A stretch of DNA of 15,428 nucleotides, taken from assembly GCA_030668505.1 (NCBI GenBank), contig DAOUTV010000012.1, positions 1-15,428 on the forward strand, written 5' to 3'. Shown piece after piece: positions 1-7,335 of this stretch. The notes below the pieces were generated by a model, which searched no databases, was not told where the DNA came from, and saw only the letters and a program-made list of their open reading frames with translations. Positions within the stretch are counted from its first letter, which is position 1, and each line of letters starts with the position of its first letter. The DNA is from Desulfobacterales bacterium (GTDB taxonomy: Bacteria; Desulfobacterota; Desulfobacteria; Desulfobacterales; C00003060). A program made the position numbers and the translations under genes.

Positions 1-11
1 AGTTCATAAAA

Positions 12-404
12 TCAACCCAACAACTTCTTGACAGTCGCTGCCAGGCGCTCGGGTGTCACCGGTTTTTCCAGATAGGCATCTGGGTCGGGCACACTTTCGC
101 CACTCGTTTCCGTCTGGGCTGCCTGGGCGCGCAGTGCGGTTCTTTTGGCTACTCCGGAATATATGATCACCGGAATGTCTTTGAGCAACTCAGAGGTCTT
201 CAGTTCGCGGTACAACCTGATCCCGCTCTGCTTTGGCATCAAGATATCCATGATGATGAGGTCCGGCTTCTGTTGTCTAATGGTATCCATTGCTTCTTCG
301 CCATTTGTTGCCTGGATGGGCGTATAGCCGTTCTCTTCCAGCACAGTCGAAACAAATTCTCTTATATGGTCTTCATCATCAACACTGAGCACGGTCTTTC
401 CCAT
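12..404 (-). CDS. Stand-alone response regulator receiver protein (CheY-like)
   Basis: This 130-residue protein is a single receiver domain with no output domain. The acidic pair D9/D10, phosphoacceptor D53 (in IIMDILMP), switch S83 and conserved K114 (in YLEKPV) are all present, so it should be phosphorylatable. A stretch of about 25 residues rich in Ala, Gln, Thr and Ser (about 88-110) sits between strand 4 and the Lys motif and is longer than in CheY. The ATG start is preceded by GGAGGG at 7 nt spacing. It lies downstream of the antiporter operon on the same strand, separated by a MITE-like element, and it may originally have been the last gene of that operon. The partner kinase is not identifiable here. 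The receiver assignment is very secure; the link to the antiporter genes is inferred from position. Confidence 0.93.
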   Translation of the reverse strand: MGKTVLSVDDEDHIREFVSTVLEENGYTPIQATNGEEAMDTIRQQKPDLIIMDILMPKQSGIRLYRELKTSELLKDIPVIIYSGVAKRTALRAQAAQTETSGESVPDPDAYLEKPVTPERLAATVKKLLG

Positions 405-448
405 CTGGATACCCTCCGAATATATATTTGCGCTGATCGGTTTGTAAG

Positions 449-466
449 GCCTGTAACAGTACAGGC
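449..466 (-). other. Small perfect hairpin in the leader of the receiver gene
   Basis: Seven-base arms GCCTGTA and TACAGGC enclose a 4-nt loop. The hairpin lies between the MITE-like element and the ribosome binding site of the 12-404 receiver gene. No good T-run follows on the minus strand, so a terminator or attenuator role is only a possibility. Confidence 0.3.
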
Positions 467-484
467 AGCAATTGACCCTCCTTA

Positions 485-662
485 GGGCTTGCGCAAAAAC
501 AATTTACCATTTTGGCATCTCAGCTTCAGGCCATCTTTGGCCGATACTCATTCGCAAAATCCGCGAAATAGCCTGCTATTCCTGTGGTTTTGCTCAATCG
601 GATCGTCCAAATTTAACCCAAATCTGATCGCCAATTCTGTCAAGTTATTCTTGCGCAAGCCC
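485..662. mobile_element. MITE-like 178-bp element with 12-bp perfect terminal inverted repeats
   Basis: Left end GGGCTTGCGCAA (485-496) and right end TTGCGCAAGCCC (651-662) are perfect inverted repeats, and similarity continues inward for about 12 more bases, with 7 matches and mostly transition differences. TTA flanks both sides (482-484 and 663-665), as expected for a 3-bp target duplication. The interior carries no transposase, so a full-length relative would have to supply it in trans. The right-hand TTA is also the stop codon (TAA on minus) of the 663-2420 gene, so the insertion did not disrupt it. In a minus-strand transcript the two ends could pair into a long hairpin and affect readthrough into the downstream receiver gene. 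Confidence 0.75.
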
Positions 663-2420
663 TTAGAAGAAGGCAAAGATAACAAAAAGCGAAAATAGAA
701 AAACAATACTAATGAACACCGGCATCCCCATGGGCAACAGAGTGGTTGCCTCTGGGTTTGCTTCTCGTCTGAAATCCTCAATGGAACGACGATCCTTGCC
801 CGTTGCTCTCATATAGAGTGTCACCATAGAACTGACGGGGGTTCTACTAAACCGGCCCAACCATGCCGGAATTGCACGTGCAATGGCGCGGTCAGAAAGT
901 GCGTTAACGCCGTTTAGTCCTCTGTCCATGATATAGTAAAAGAGCCTGCCTCCCTTGCGGTAGAACCAATCGGTGTCAATGGAGATGGTCTCTGTTCGCT
1001 TAAGCAGCTTAAGAAACAAGAAAAAGACCAGGGCCGAAAGCATGAGCAGTTGCAACTGGGCAACCACATGATTGAACGTGTAAGCCTGGTAGTGGACTTC
1101 ATAGGGCAAAACATCATAGAGCGGCTGCGGATAAAGACCAAGGAAGATACACATAAAAGCCATAAAGCCCATGGCGATGAGCATTGGCTTGTTGGTTTCC
1201 CCGGGCCTCAGTCCCTTATCCTTGGCGAAAAAGACAAAGTAGGGGAACTTGATCCCTGCATGGAGGAAAACACCGGCGGATGCGATTTCCAACACAAGCC
1301 AAACCCATACCAGGTGTTCATGAATCGCCCCATCTATGATAAGGGATTTGCTGGTAAATCCGCTCGTGCCGGGAAACGAGGAAATGGCCAGGGCTCCAAT
1401 ACCACCAAAAATCAGGCTCAATGGCATAGTCTTGTAGAGCCCTCCAAGGTCGGTGCATTTGCTTTTCCCGGTCATGTACAGTACGGAGCCTGCAGACATC
1501 CAGAGGAGCGATTTGTAGATGATGTGACAAAAGGCATGGGCTACGGTACCGTTCAGGGACATCATGGTCCCGATACCAACTCCTGTAACCATGAAACCGA
1601 CCTGGTTGATGATACTGTAAGCTAGAATACGCCGCATGTCGTTTTCCAAAAGGGCGTAGATAATACCGTATATGGTCATGATGCAGCCGACCACTATCAG
1701 TATCTCCCAGCCGGGGAATCCCCGTACCAGGGTATAGACCGCGGTCTTTGTGGTGTAGGCGCTAAGGATCACCCCTCCGGTCACAGTTGCCTCAGGGTAG
1801 GCGTCGGCAAGCCAGGCCTGCATGGGAGGCGCTGCAGCGTTCACCAAAATTCCAATAAGTATAAGATAGGTCCCTAGGTTCCGGTCGGTCATTGCATTGA
1901 AGGCGATTGAGCCGGTCTCTGTTATATAGATCACCATGCCGGCCAGCAGACAGAGGCCACCAAAGACATGCACCAAAATGTAACGCATGCCGGCTGCCTG
2001 AGCCTTTTTAGTCTTTCGTGCCAAGATAAGAAAAGTGGAGGCCACCGCCATAATCTCCCAGAAGAAATAGAGGGAGACCAAGTCACCGGCAAAGACTACG
2101 CCAAGGGCGCTCCCTATGTAGAAAAGCGCTGCCACGTGCTGAGTGCTGTCTTTCACATAAAAGGCATAGACAAAGGCTGCGGTGGCATTTAGCGTAAAGA
2201 TGTAGCCAAAGACCTTACTGAGTTTGTCAACCCTCAAGAACGTAAGGTCAAAACCAAAGAAATGAACCTGCCAGGAAGAACCGATCTGGAGTTGGGAAAT
2301 GAGATAAAAGGCGACAGCAGGTAAGATGATCACATACCAGTTCTTGGCGTTGCCCTTGAAAAAAGGAACGAGCAAGGCGCCGAGTATTAAAATCGCTGCA
2401 GGTGGGAAATCACTTATCAT
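663..2420 (-). CDS. Proton-conducting antiporter subunit, NuoL/M/N-MrpD family
   Basis: This 585-residue polytopic membrane protein belongs to the family of complex I NuoL/M/N and Mrp antiporter subunits A and D (Proton_antipo_M domain). These subunits move H+ or Na+ across the membrane. Family-type charged residues are visible: E122 in a membrane segment (FWEIMA), K225 (YTTKTA), K303 (HIIYKSLLW) and K358. About 14 membrane segments fill residues 1-465. A C-terminal extension (about 470-585) contains a cytosolic-looking basic stretch and one final membrane segment, making it longer than ordinary MrpD or NuoM (about 490-510). ATG start with GAGG at about 7 nt; it overlaps the preceding small gene by 11 nt, implying translational coupling. 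The stop lies in the target-site TTA of the MITE-like element. The family is certain, but ion and partner complex are unknown; no other Nuo, Mrp or hydrogenase subunits are in the window. Confidence 0.9.
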   Translation of the reverse strand: MISDFPPAAILILGALLVPFFKGNAKNWYVIILPAVAFYLISQLQIGSSWQVHFFGFDLTFLRVDKLSKVFGYIFTLNATAAFVYAFYVKDSTQHVAALFYIGSALGVVFAGDLVSLYFFWEIMAVASTFLILARKTKKAQAAGMRYILVHVFGGLCLLAGMVIYITETGSIAFNAMTDRNLGTYLILIGILVNAAAPPMQAWLADAYPEATVTGGVILSAYTTKTAVYTLVRGFPGWEILIVVGCIMTIYGIIYALLENDMRRILAYSIINQVGFMVTGVGIGTMMSLNGTVAHAFCHIIYKSLLWMSAGSVLYMTGKSKCTDLGGLYKTMPLSLIFGGIGALAISSFPGTSGFTSKSLIIDGAIHEHLVWVWLVLEIASAGVFLHAGIKFPYFVFFAKDKGLRPGETNKPMLIAMGFMAFMCIFLGLYPQPLYDVLPYEVHYQAYTFNHVVAQLQLLMLSALVFFLFLKLLKRTETISIDTDWFYRKGGRLFYYIMDRGLNGVNALSDRAIARAIPAWLGRFSRTPVSSMVTLYMRATGKDRRSIEDFRREANPEATTLLPMGMPVFISIVFLFSLFVIFAFF

Positions 2421-2661
2421 AGTAGTCCTCTTTTGCTTTCAACACCAGAGCCACTAGTTTGGAAAAGAGTATGAGAACCGAACACGAGACAAAACCGAGA
2501 AGCGCATAAAATCCGATAAAACCGTCGAACCCAAAGTGCGGATGCCTGTGGGTAAAGAAATCAGCTACCACCAGGAGCCCGCAAATAGCGTACAACATAA
2601 TCCACAGTTTTTTTATGGTCTCTGGCCTGTCGAAATAATCAAACTCTTTTTTTTGCTTCAT
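2410..2661 (-). CDS. Small two-helix membrane protein of the antiporter operon
   Basis: This 83-residue protein has a charged N-terminus (about residues 1-17), a hydrophobic helix at about 19-36, a His-rich loop (HRHPHFGF, about 38-45), a second hydrophobic helix at about 48-74 and a charged C-terminus. I do not recognise a named family. It sits between the two large antiporter genes: the upstream stop is 11 nt away, the downstream gene overlaps by 11 nt, and GGAG lies about 7 nt before the ATG. Its size and topology fit an accessory subunit comparable in position to the small MrpC/F/G or NuoK-type partners, but I see no sequence motif that proves this. It could bridge the two antiporter subunits. 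The His-rich loop is a feature to note for ion or metal interaction, which is speculation. Confidence 0.85.
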   Translation of the reverse strand: MKQKKEFDYFDRPETIKKLWIMLYAICGLLVVADFFTHRHPHFGFDGFIGFYALLGFVSCSVLILFSKLVALVLKAKEDYYDK

Positions 2662-2672
2662 ACGCTCTCCGA

Positions 2673-4142
2673 TTATTTTCCAATGGCGAGTGTTGCCAGG
2701 TCAAGAAACACATTAGGGTAGAAAAATAACACGATAGACCCGATTGCGGTGACCACGAGCGGGGCCACGCACCATAGGGGGGCCTCTTGCACTTTGTTTT
2801 CAAACATCGCTTCTTCAGATGTGCAAAAAAAGGCCTTATAAACAATGGGAAAAAAGTACGCCGCGTTGAGCAACGAACTTCCAAGAAGGACAATTAACAT
2901 AAGCATTTGATCGGCCTGGAGAGTCCCCAACACGAGATACCACTTGCTGAAAAATCCGCCGGTGGGTGGAAGCCCGATCACGCTTAGGGAGCCGATGAAA
3001 AAAGCGATCATGGTGACCGGCATCCTCTTGCCTATGCCTACCATTTCGCTGATGTTCTTCTTGCCCGTGGCCACAAAAATAGCCCCTGCGCAGAAAAAGA
3101 GGGTGATCTTGCCAAAGGCATGCATGGCAATATGGACCATACCGCCGATCTGTCCCTTGGGCGAAAGAAGCGCAATCCCTAGGACAACATAGGAAAGCTG
3201 CGCAATGGTTGAAAATGCAAGCCGTCGCTTCAGGCCGTCCTGGGAAAGCGCGATAAGTGAAGCAACTATGATCGTAAAGGAGGCAACGTAGCAAAGGACG
3301 GTTCCAAGATCGAGTGAAGACAACAGGTCTGTCCCAAAGACCCCTGTCATCACACGAGCAATGCTGAATACGCCAACCTTCACAACAGCCACCGCATGCA
3401 GCAAGGCGCTGACCGGCGTGGGCGCAACCATGGCTGCAGGAAGCCAGGAGTGAAAGGGCATAATAGCTGCCTTGGCAAATCCGAAAACAAACATAAACAG
3501 AAGAAGAACCATCAAGGCTTTAGGCTCGGTTCCGGCGAAAAGACCCTGTTTGGAAAACTCAAGGGTCCCCGTTAGGTTGTAACATATAAGCATGGCAGGC
3601 AAAACGAGCCCGATAGAGGTGCCAACGATGTAAAGGAGGTACTTTCGCCCTGAGGCGCGTGCTTCAGGGTCCTGGTGGTGCGTAACCAAGGGGTAGGTGG
3701 CAAACGACAGCATTTCGTAAAATAGATATAGGGTTAGAAGGTTTGCTGAAAAGGCCACCCCAATGGTCGCTGAAAGGGCGATGGCAAAGAAGCAAAAATA
3801 CCTGGTCTGGCTGTGTTCCTTTAGACCTCGCATGTAGCCAACAGAATAGGCAGATGTAACGATCCAGAGTGAAGAAGATACAAGGGCAAAGAGTAGTCCA
3901 AGGGCGTCAACCCTGAATGCGATTCCAACACCCGGGAGGATATCTATTAGATTGTAAACTATCTCTTGTTTCCCCAGAACCACGGGTATCATGGAAGCAA
4001 CAATGCCAAATTTGATGATACCGGCGAGAAAGGTCCAGCCTTCCCTCAGATTTGGTTTCCTACTGGAGGCAATAATAAGAAACGTGCAAAAGAGAGAAAC
4101 AGAAACGGCAAGTACAGGTTTTATAGAGATGATCGTTTCCAT
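2673..4142 (-). CDS. Proton-conducting antiporter subunit, NuoM/N-MrpD type
   Basis: This 489-residue integral membrane protein of normal family length has about 14 predicted helices. The canonical Proton_antipo_M core is clear: E143 (LFYEMLSFATYP), K224 in FAKAAIMPFHSWLPAAM, the APTPVSALLHA segment, K255 (VVKVGVF), H338/H341 around HIAMHAFGK with K345, and K400 after the LPPTGGFFSK motif. These are the residues that carry protons in complex I and Mrp subunits. ATG start; the ribosome binding site is weak, which fits coupling to the receiver gene that ends 9 nt upstream. It is followed 11 nt later by the 83-residue membrane protein. It resembles the second antiporter gene of this operon only at family level and is not a recent duplicate. 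The ion is not deducible from sequence alone. Confidence 0.92.
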   Translation of the reverse strand: METIISIKPVLAVSVSLFCTFLIIASSRKPNLREGWTFLAGIIKFGIVASMIPVVLGKQEIVYNLIDILPGVGIAFRVDALGLLFALVSSSLWIVTSAYSVGYMRGLKEHSQTRYFCFFAIALSATIGVAFSANLLTLYLFYEMLSFATYPLVTHHQDPEARASGRKYLLYIVGTSIGLVLPAMLICYNLTGTLEFSKQGLFAGTEPKALMVLLLFMFVFGFAKAAIMPFHSWLPAAMVAPTPVSALLHAVAVVKVGVFSIARVMTGVFGTDLLSSLDLGTVLCYVASFTIIVASLIALSQDGLKRRLAFSTIAQLSYVVLGIALLSPKGQIGGMVHIAMHAFGKITLFFCAGAIFVATGKKNISEMVGIGKRMPVTMIAFFIGSLSVIGLPPTGGFFSKWYLVLGTLQADQMLMLIVLLGSSLLNAAYFFPIVYKAFFCTSEEAMFENKVQEAPLWCVAPLVVTAIGSIVLFFYPNVFLDLATLAIGK

Positions 4143-4151
4143 ATTCTTAAC

Positions 4152-4514
4152 TCATATCCCCACGGCTGATTGAATCATCTGTCGTACTTCCTGCTCACTA
4201 ACCGGCTGGTGCAGACAGCCAAAGGCTCCAAAACCCATGGCATCCTTGATCTCTTTTTTCTTGTTGGTACGGGGCAGATAGACCACATGCCAGGCTGGAG
4301 CTTCGTTTAAAACCATCTGCAAGTCCATTAAACGCGGCTGGGAACAAATCGATCCATCGATAACGACCACCCCCAGCGCGCTACCGCCAAAATCCTTAAT
4401 AAAATCCTCGCAGTTTTCACAAAGCTTCAACTCGCAACCGAAGTAGTTCGAGATTCTTTGCATAACTTTCTCAAATCCCCGGTCCTGCGTGATGATGGCC
4501 AATGTGTAATCCAT
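4152..4514 (-). CDS. Degenerate receiver-domain protein, first gene of the antiporter operon
   Basis: This 120-residue protein has the alternating fold pattern of a response regulator receiver but has lost key residues. The putative phosphoacceptor D53 (GVVVIDGS) is kept. The acidic pair is reduced to Q10-D11, the switch Thr/Ser after strand 4 is replaced (VVYLPRT), and the conserved Lys of the K-P motif is Gln (CLHQPV). It probably does not undergo a normal phosphorylation switch and may act as a constitutive or ligand-controlled protein partner. I chose the ATG at 4514, with AGGGG about 8 nt upstream, over an in-frame TTG at 4541. The frame ends 9 nt before the first antiporter gene, so the two are in one operon. 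Several Cys residues (27, 32, 35) near the N-terminal third are unusual for a receiver. Confidence 0.8.
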   Translation of the reverse strand: MDYTLAIITQDRGFEKVMQRISNYFGCELKLCENCEDFIKDFGGSALGVVVIDGSICSQPRLMDLQMVLNEAPAWHVVYLPRTNKKKEIKDAMGFGAFGCLHQPVSEQEVRQMIQSAVGI

Positions 4515-4737
4515 ATCTCTTTCCCCTGGCTCTCCCTCCAAAGGCCGGATCCCTTACCTCAGGGAGGAGGATTTCAGGAGCCGTCAAGCCCGATGTAACT
4601 GCCGTGTTGGCCAGAAGAGGCATCCAGCCCTTGGAGGAAGGGCCAGGGATTTTTCTCCCATGAAGAAATCCATTTGTGTAACTTCTATAAGAAGCGATAC
4701 GATAAATTGCTGGGGCGTAGTTGGGTTACGCGTTATT
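4515..4737 (-). other. Untranslated leader of the antiporter operon
   Basis: This stretch lies between the inferred promoter (4738-4753) and the degenerate receiver gene, and would give a leader of about 210 nt. It contains short hairpins, including GCCCTT-GGAGG-AAGGGC (about 4637-4653) and TCCCT/AGGGA near 4549-4566. I recognise no known riboswitch. All three minus frames are open over parts of the stretch, so a short upstream ORF is possible but not supported by a ribosome binding site. Confidence 0.35.
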
Positions 4738-4753
4738 TCAAGTTACGTGCCAA
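4738..4753 (-). promoter_or_regulatory. Sigma-54-type (-24/-12) promoter of the antiporter operon
   Basis: On the minus strand the sequence reads TTGGCACG-TAAC-TTGA. It matches the sigma-54 consensus TTGGCACG-N4-TTGC at every defined base except the last, where A replaces C at -12. Transcription would start near 4726 and run into the receiver and antiporter genes. The same sequence with one change (TAAA) occurs at 11025-11040. In both places an inverted-repeat site lies 95 or 96 nt upstream, which strongly raises the likelihood that this is real. The altered -12 base could make the promoter weaker or more tightly activator-dependent. Confidence 0.65.
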
Positions 4754-4848
4754 GAGGTGAAAATTTGGCATAGAAGCAGGGGGAATGCGAACAACTAATT
4801 TAATTTATAGGCAATTATTATATTTTGTAGAAGGGAGGCAAAAGGACA

Positions 4849-4889
4849 GGGCCGGAAAAGCAACAAGGAGACTGTTCAATATCCGGCCC
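4849..4889 (-). promoter_or_regulatory. Putative activator (UAS) site upstream of the antiporter promoter
   Basis: Perfect 8-nt inverted arms GGGCCGGA (4849-4856) and TCCGGCCC (4882-4889) are separated by 25 nt that include AGACTGTTCAATA. The site lies 95 nt upstream of the -24 box, centred about 143 nt before the predicted start, as is usual for enhancer-type sites of sigma-54 activators. An A/T-rich stretch (about 4793-4830) lies between and could take a DNA bend. A homologous site with the same arm spacing occurs at 11137-11177. Confidence 0.6.
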
Positions 4890-4914
4890 AAGCGAAGGCT
4901 ATGAGACCACTATA

Positions 4915-4938
4915 CGTATCACTTCACGTATCACTTCA
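4915..4938. repeat. Perfect 12-bp tandem duplication
   Basis: CGTATCACTTCA occurs twice in direct succession (4915-4926 and 4927-4938), between the end of the sigma-54 activator gene and the activator-type site. It could be a slippage product or a pair of helical-phase binding sites. No terminator is evident between the two genes. Confidence 0.5.
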
Positions 4939-5004
4939 ATAAGTTAGGGAGTGTCTAGAATACAACTGAAGGCCAACGAATTGCTCAACATGCTCGTCAG
5001 TGCT

Positions 5005-7254
5005 TTATCTTTGCGGGCGCATATTGTACTTCTTAAGTTTACTATAAAGGGTGCCTCGGCTAATGTCCAACAGGCGAGCAGCTTGATGTTTGTTCCAATT
5101 GCACCCCCGCATAACACTCTCAATAAGGTTCCTTTCGTTCTTTGACAAGGAAAATTCCCTGGGAGTGCCCGCCCGGCTCCGAATTCTATCAGGCAGCACG
5201 TCAACTCCAATGCGGCTCCCAGAGGCTATGACCACGGATCTGGCCACAGTATTTTGAAGCTCCCTCACATTACCCGGCCAGTCGTAATCCATCAATAATT
5301 TCATCGCCTCGGTATCAAAACCAGTGATTAATTTCCCCTCAATAAGGGAGTGTGTTCTTAGGAAATGATTGGCTAGCAGGGGCACATCTGCGCTGCGTTC
5401 GCGTAAGGGAGGCAGTTTTATCGGTATAACGTTTAGACGATAGTAGAAATCCTCCCGCAGGCGTCCTGCTTTCATTTCCTTTTCAATGTCTTTATTGGTG
5501 GCCGCAATGACCCTGACATTGACCTCGACAAGATGCTCTCCTCCCACTCTCTCAAAACTTTTGTCTTGTAAGAATCGCAGCAAAAGTACCTGGGTTTCCA
5601 GCGGCAAATCAGCCACTTCGTCCAAAAAAAGAATACCTCCCTGGGCCCTTTCCAACCGCCCCCGCTTTTTGCTGAGGGCTCCGGTAAAGGCCCCTTTTTC
5701 ATGCCCGAAGATTTCTGAGTGGACCAGGGTCGGTACAAACGAAGAGCAGTGGGCTACAATGAATGGGGTATCCTTGTGCTTGCCTGCCCCATGAATGGCA
5801 CGGGCCACTAACTCCTTTCCGGTACCGCTCTCGCCCGTTATTAGGACCGTACTTTTTGAGTCGGCTACAGATTGGATCAGCCGATAAATTTCCTGTATAG
5901 GCCGGCTTCGGCCAACAATTCCCATGAACCTATCTGGTCCGGTCAGCTGTTTTCTGAATGCCTCTTCCCTAACCTCTTGGGAAACCTGGTAACGGACTAC
6001 ACCGGAAATCTGGCGGATCAGGGCTTCAACGAAGAGCATATCGGTTTCCACTTCTATGTCCAAAGAAGATGAAACAAGCATGTAAAGACCATGACATTGG
6101 CCCTCCAGTTCAATAGGTACAGCCATCCATGTACTAAATCCTGCTGCCAGTTCCAGGATAATTGCCGGGCAATCCCCCTTTTTTGTCCCTGAGCAGGTTG
6201 GTCTCATTTTGTCTCTGGTCAGGAACTGTAACAGGGTGTCTTCCAACTTTAGGCTCCTGATCCTCCTTTCAGCTCGATCATAGCAGGTTTGTCTATCTTG
6301 CCCTTTCTCCGCTCGAGGAAAATAGAAACCATCTCGATCCGGGGTTAGGAGGAACATCCAGGCATGAAAGCCGGGGTAAAAGTCTTCCATTATGTCCTGG
6401 AGTACACGACACATTCCGTTCAGATTATATTCCTTGGTTACTCTCAAAAGAACGCGGTTTATGGCTTCAAGTTCGTTATGCTTTCTCTTAAGTTCCTTTT
6501 CAGCCTGTTTGCGCGGCGTAATGTCTTTCATGTGTTCGATGATGCCAACTACACGGCCGCTGGGATTTTTAAGAGGAAATGCGGAAAGATCGATCCACCG
6601 TGTCGGGTTCTCTTCTGATGGAGAAGGAACTATGTTGCAATGTGCCTCGCCTGTCGTGAGCGTGCGGAGTGTGGGGCAACGAGGACACGGAGACTCCCTT
6701 TTGTGGTAAGCTTTGTAGCATTTCTTGCCAACCAGTGGCACCTGGGATGCATACACCTTCTCCGTCCAGGGATTCACCCGCACAATATTGAATTCACAAT
6801 CCACAATGGTCATCCCATCCTGTATTGCGTCGAATACGGTCTGGAGGAAACGTCCCTCCTCCCGCAATGCCTGTTCCATCCGGTTGCGATCGGCAACCCC
6901 TTCTTCTTCAATCTGAAAGATATCCTGGAAAAGACGGGCAGCGACATGGTCCATCAATCGGACGTGGTCTGGCTTGGTTCGGGAGATTTCACTGGCCACC
7001 TTGTCGCTACCCGTCACCTCGATGATCATATTGAGATTTCTGAGTTTGTATAGATCGCGATAGTCTTTTGTGGTGTAAATACCCTTTTCCTGAGCGTAGC
7101 GGTAACACTCGGTGTTCAGATTGATATCGGCTACCCCGATCAGCTTCATTCGAAGCTTCTTGAACTTTTCGGCCAATATCATATCCACTATCGCCTTGCA
7201 TCCTGGGCCGCCGCCCGCAATGGCTACGTTAAGCTCCTCAGCCTGTTCCATCAT
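5005..7254 (-). CDS. Sigma-54-dependent activator with Rossmann-like, PAS and GAF sensory domains
   Basis: Residue numbers below count from an in-frame TTG at 7269; I place the real start at the ATG at 7254 (AAGGA just upstream; a second ATG at 7251 is equally possible), giving about 749 residues. Domains: a Rossmann-like N-terminus (about 13-115, glycine-rich AIAGGGPGCK then GVADIN and MDHVAARL); a PAS domain (about 142-252) with C184, C195 and C198 in a CY..CPRCP pattern; a GAF-like domain (about 275-425); AAA+ ATPase with Walker A GESGTGKE (479-486), sigma-54 contact loop GAFTGA (526-531) and Walker B ILFLDE; and a Fis-type helix-turn-helix at the C-terminus (about 710-750). There is no receiver domain, so it should respond to ligand or redox signals directly. 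It lies immediately upstream of the activator-type site and promoter of the antiporter operon, same strand, and is the most likely regulator of that operon. Dinucleotide binding by the N-terminus is inferred from fold motif only. Confidence 0.93.
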   Translation of the reverse strand: MMEQAEELNVAIAGGGPGCKAIVDMILAEKFKKLRMKLIGVADINLNTECYRYAQEKGIYTTKDYRDLYKLRNLNMIIEVTGSDKVASEISRTKPDHVRLMDHVAARLFQDIFQIEEEGVADRNRMEQALREEGRFLQTVFDAIQDGMTIVDCEFNIVRVNPWTEKVYASQVPLVGKKCYKAYHKRESPCPRCPTLRTLTTGEAHCNIVPSPSEENPTRWIDLSAFPLKNPSGRVVGIIEHMKDITPRKQAEKELKRKHNELEAINRVLLRVTKEYNLNGMCRVLQDIMEDFYPGFHAWMFLLTPDRDGFYFPRAEKGQDRQTCYDRAERRIRSLKLEDTLLQFLTRDKMRPTCSGTKKGDCPAIILELAAGFSTWMAVPIELEGQCHGLYMLVSSSLDIEVETDMLFVEALIRQISGVVRYQVSQEVREEAFRKQLTGPDRFMGIVGRSRPIQEIYRLIQSVADSKSTVLITGESGTGKELVARAIHGAGKHKDTPFIVAHCSSFVPTLVHSEIFGHEKGAFTGALSKKRGRLERAQGGILFLDEVADLPLETQVLLLRFLQDKSFERVGGEHLVEVNVRVIAATNKDIEKEMKAGRLREDFYYRLNVIPIKLPPLRERSADVPLLANHFLRTHSLIEGKLITGFDTEAMKLLMDYDWPGNVRELQNTVARSVVIASGSRIGVDVLPDRIRSRAGTPREFSLSKNERNLIESVMRGCNWNKHQAARLLDISRGTLYSKLKKYNMRPQR

Positions 7255-7335
7255 TTGATCCTTTCTCAAATGTTGACATAAGAAGTCAGCACTTGTGGGA
7301 CATGGGGTAAGAAATTATACGGCAAGGGGTAATTA

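Noticed and set aside
1050..1625. A 191-codon open frame on plus
   Set aside because: It is antisense to the well-supported antiporter gene, has no family resemblance and lacks a ribosome binding site.
4471..4623. 50-codon ORF in the antiporter leader, overlapping the degenerate receiver gene
   Set aside because: All three minus frames are open locally, the ribosome binding site is poor, and it overlaps a better-supported gene.
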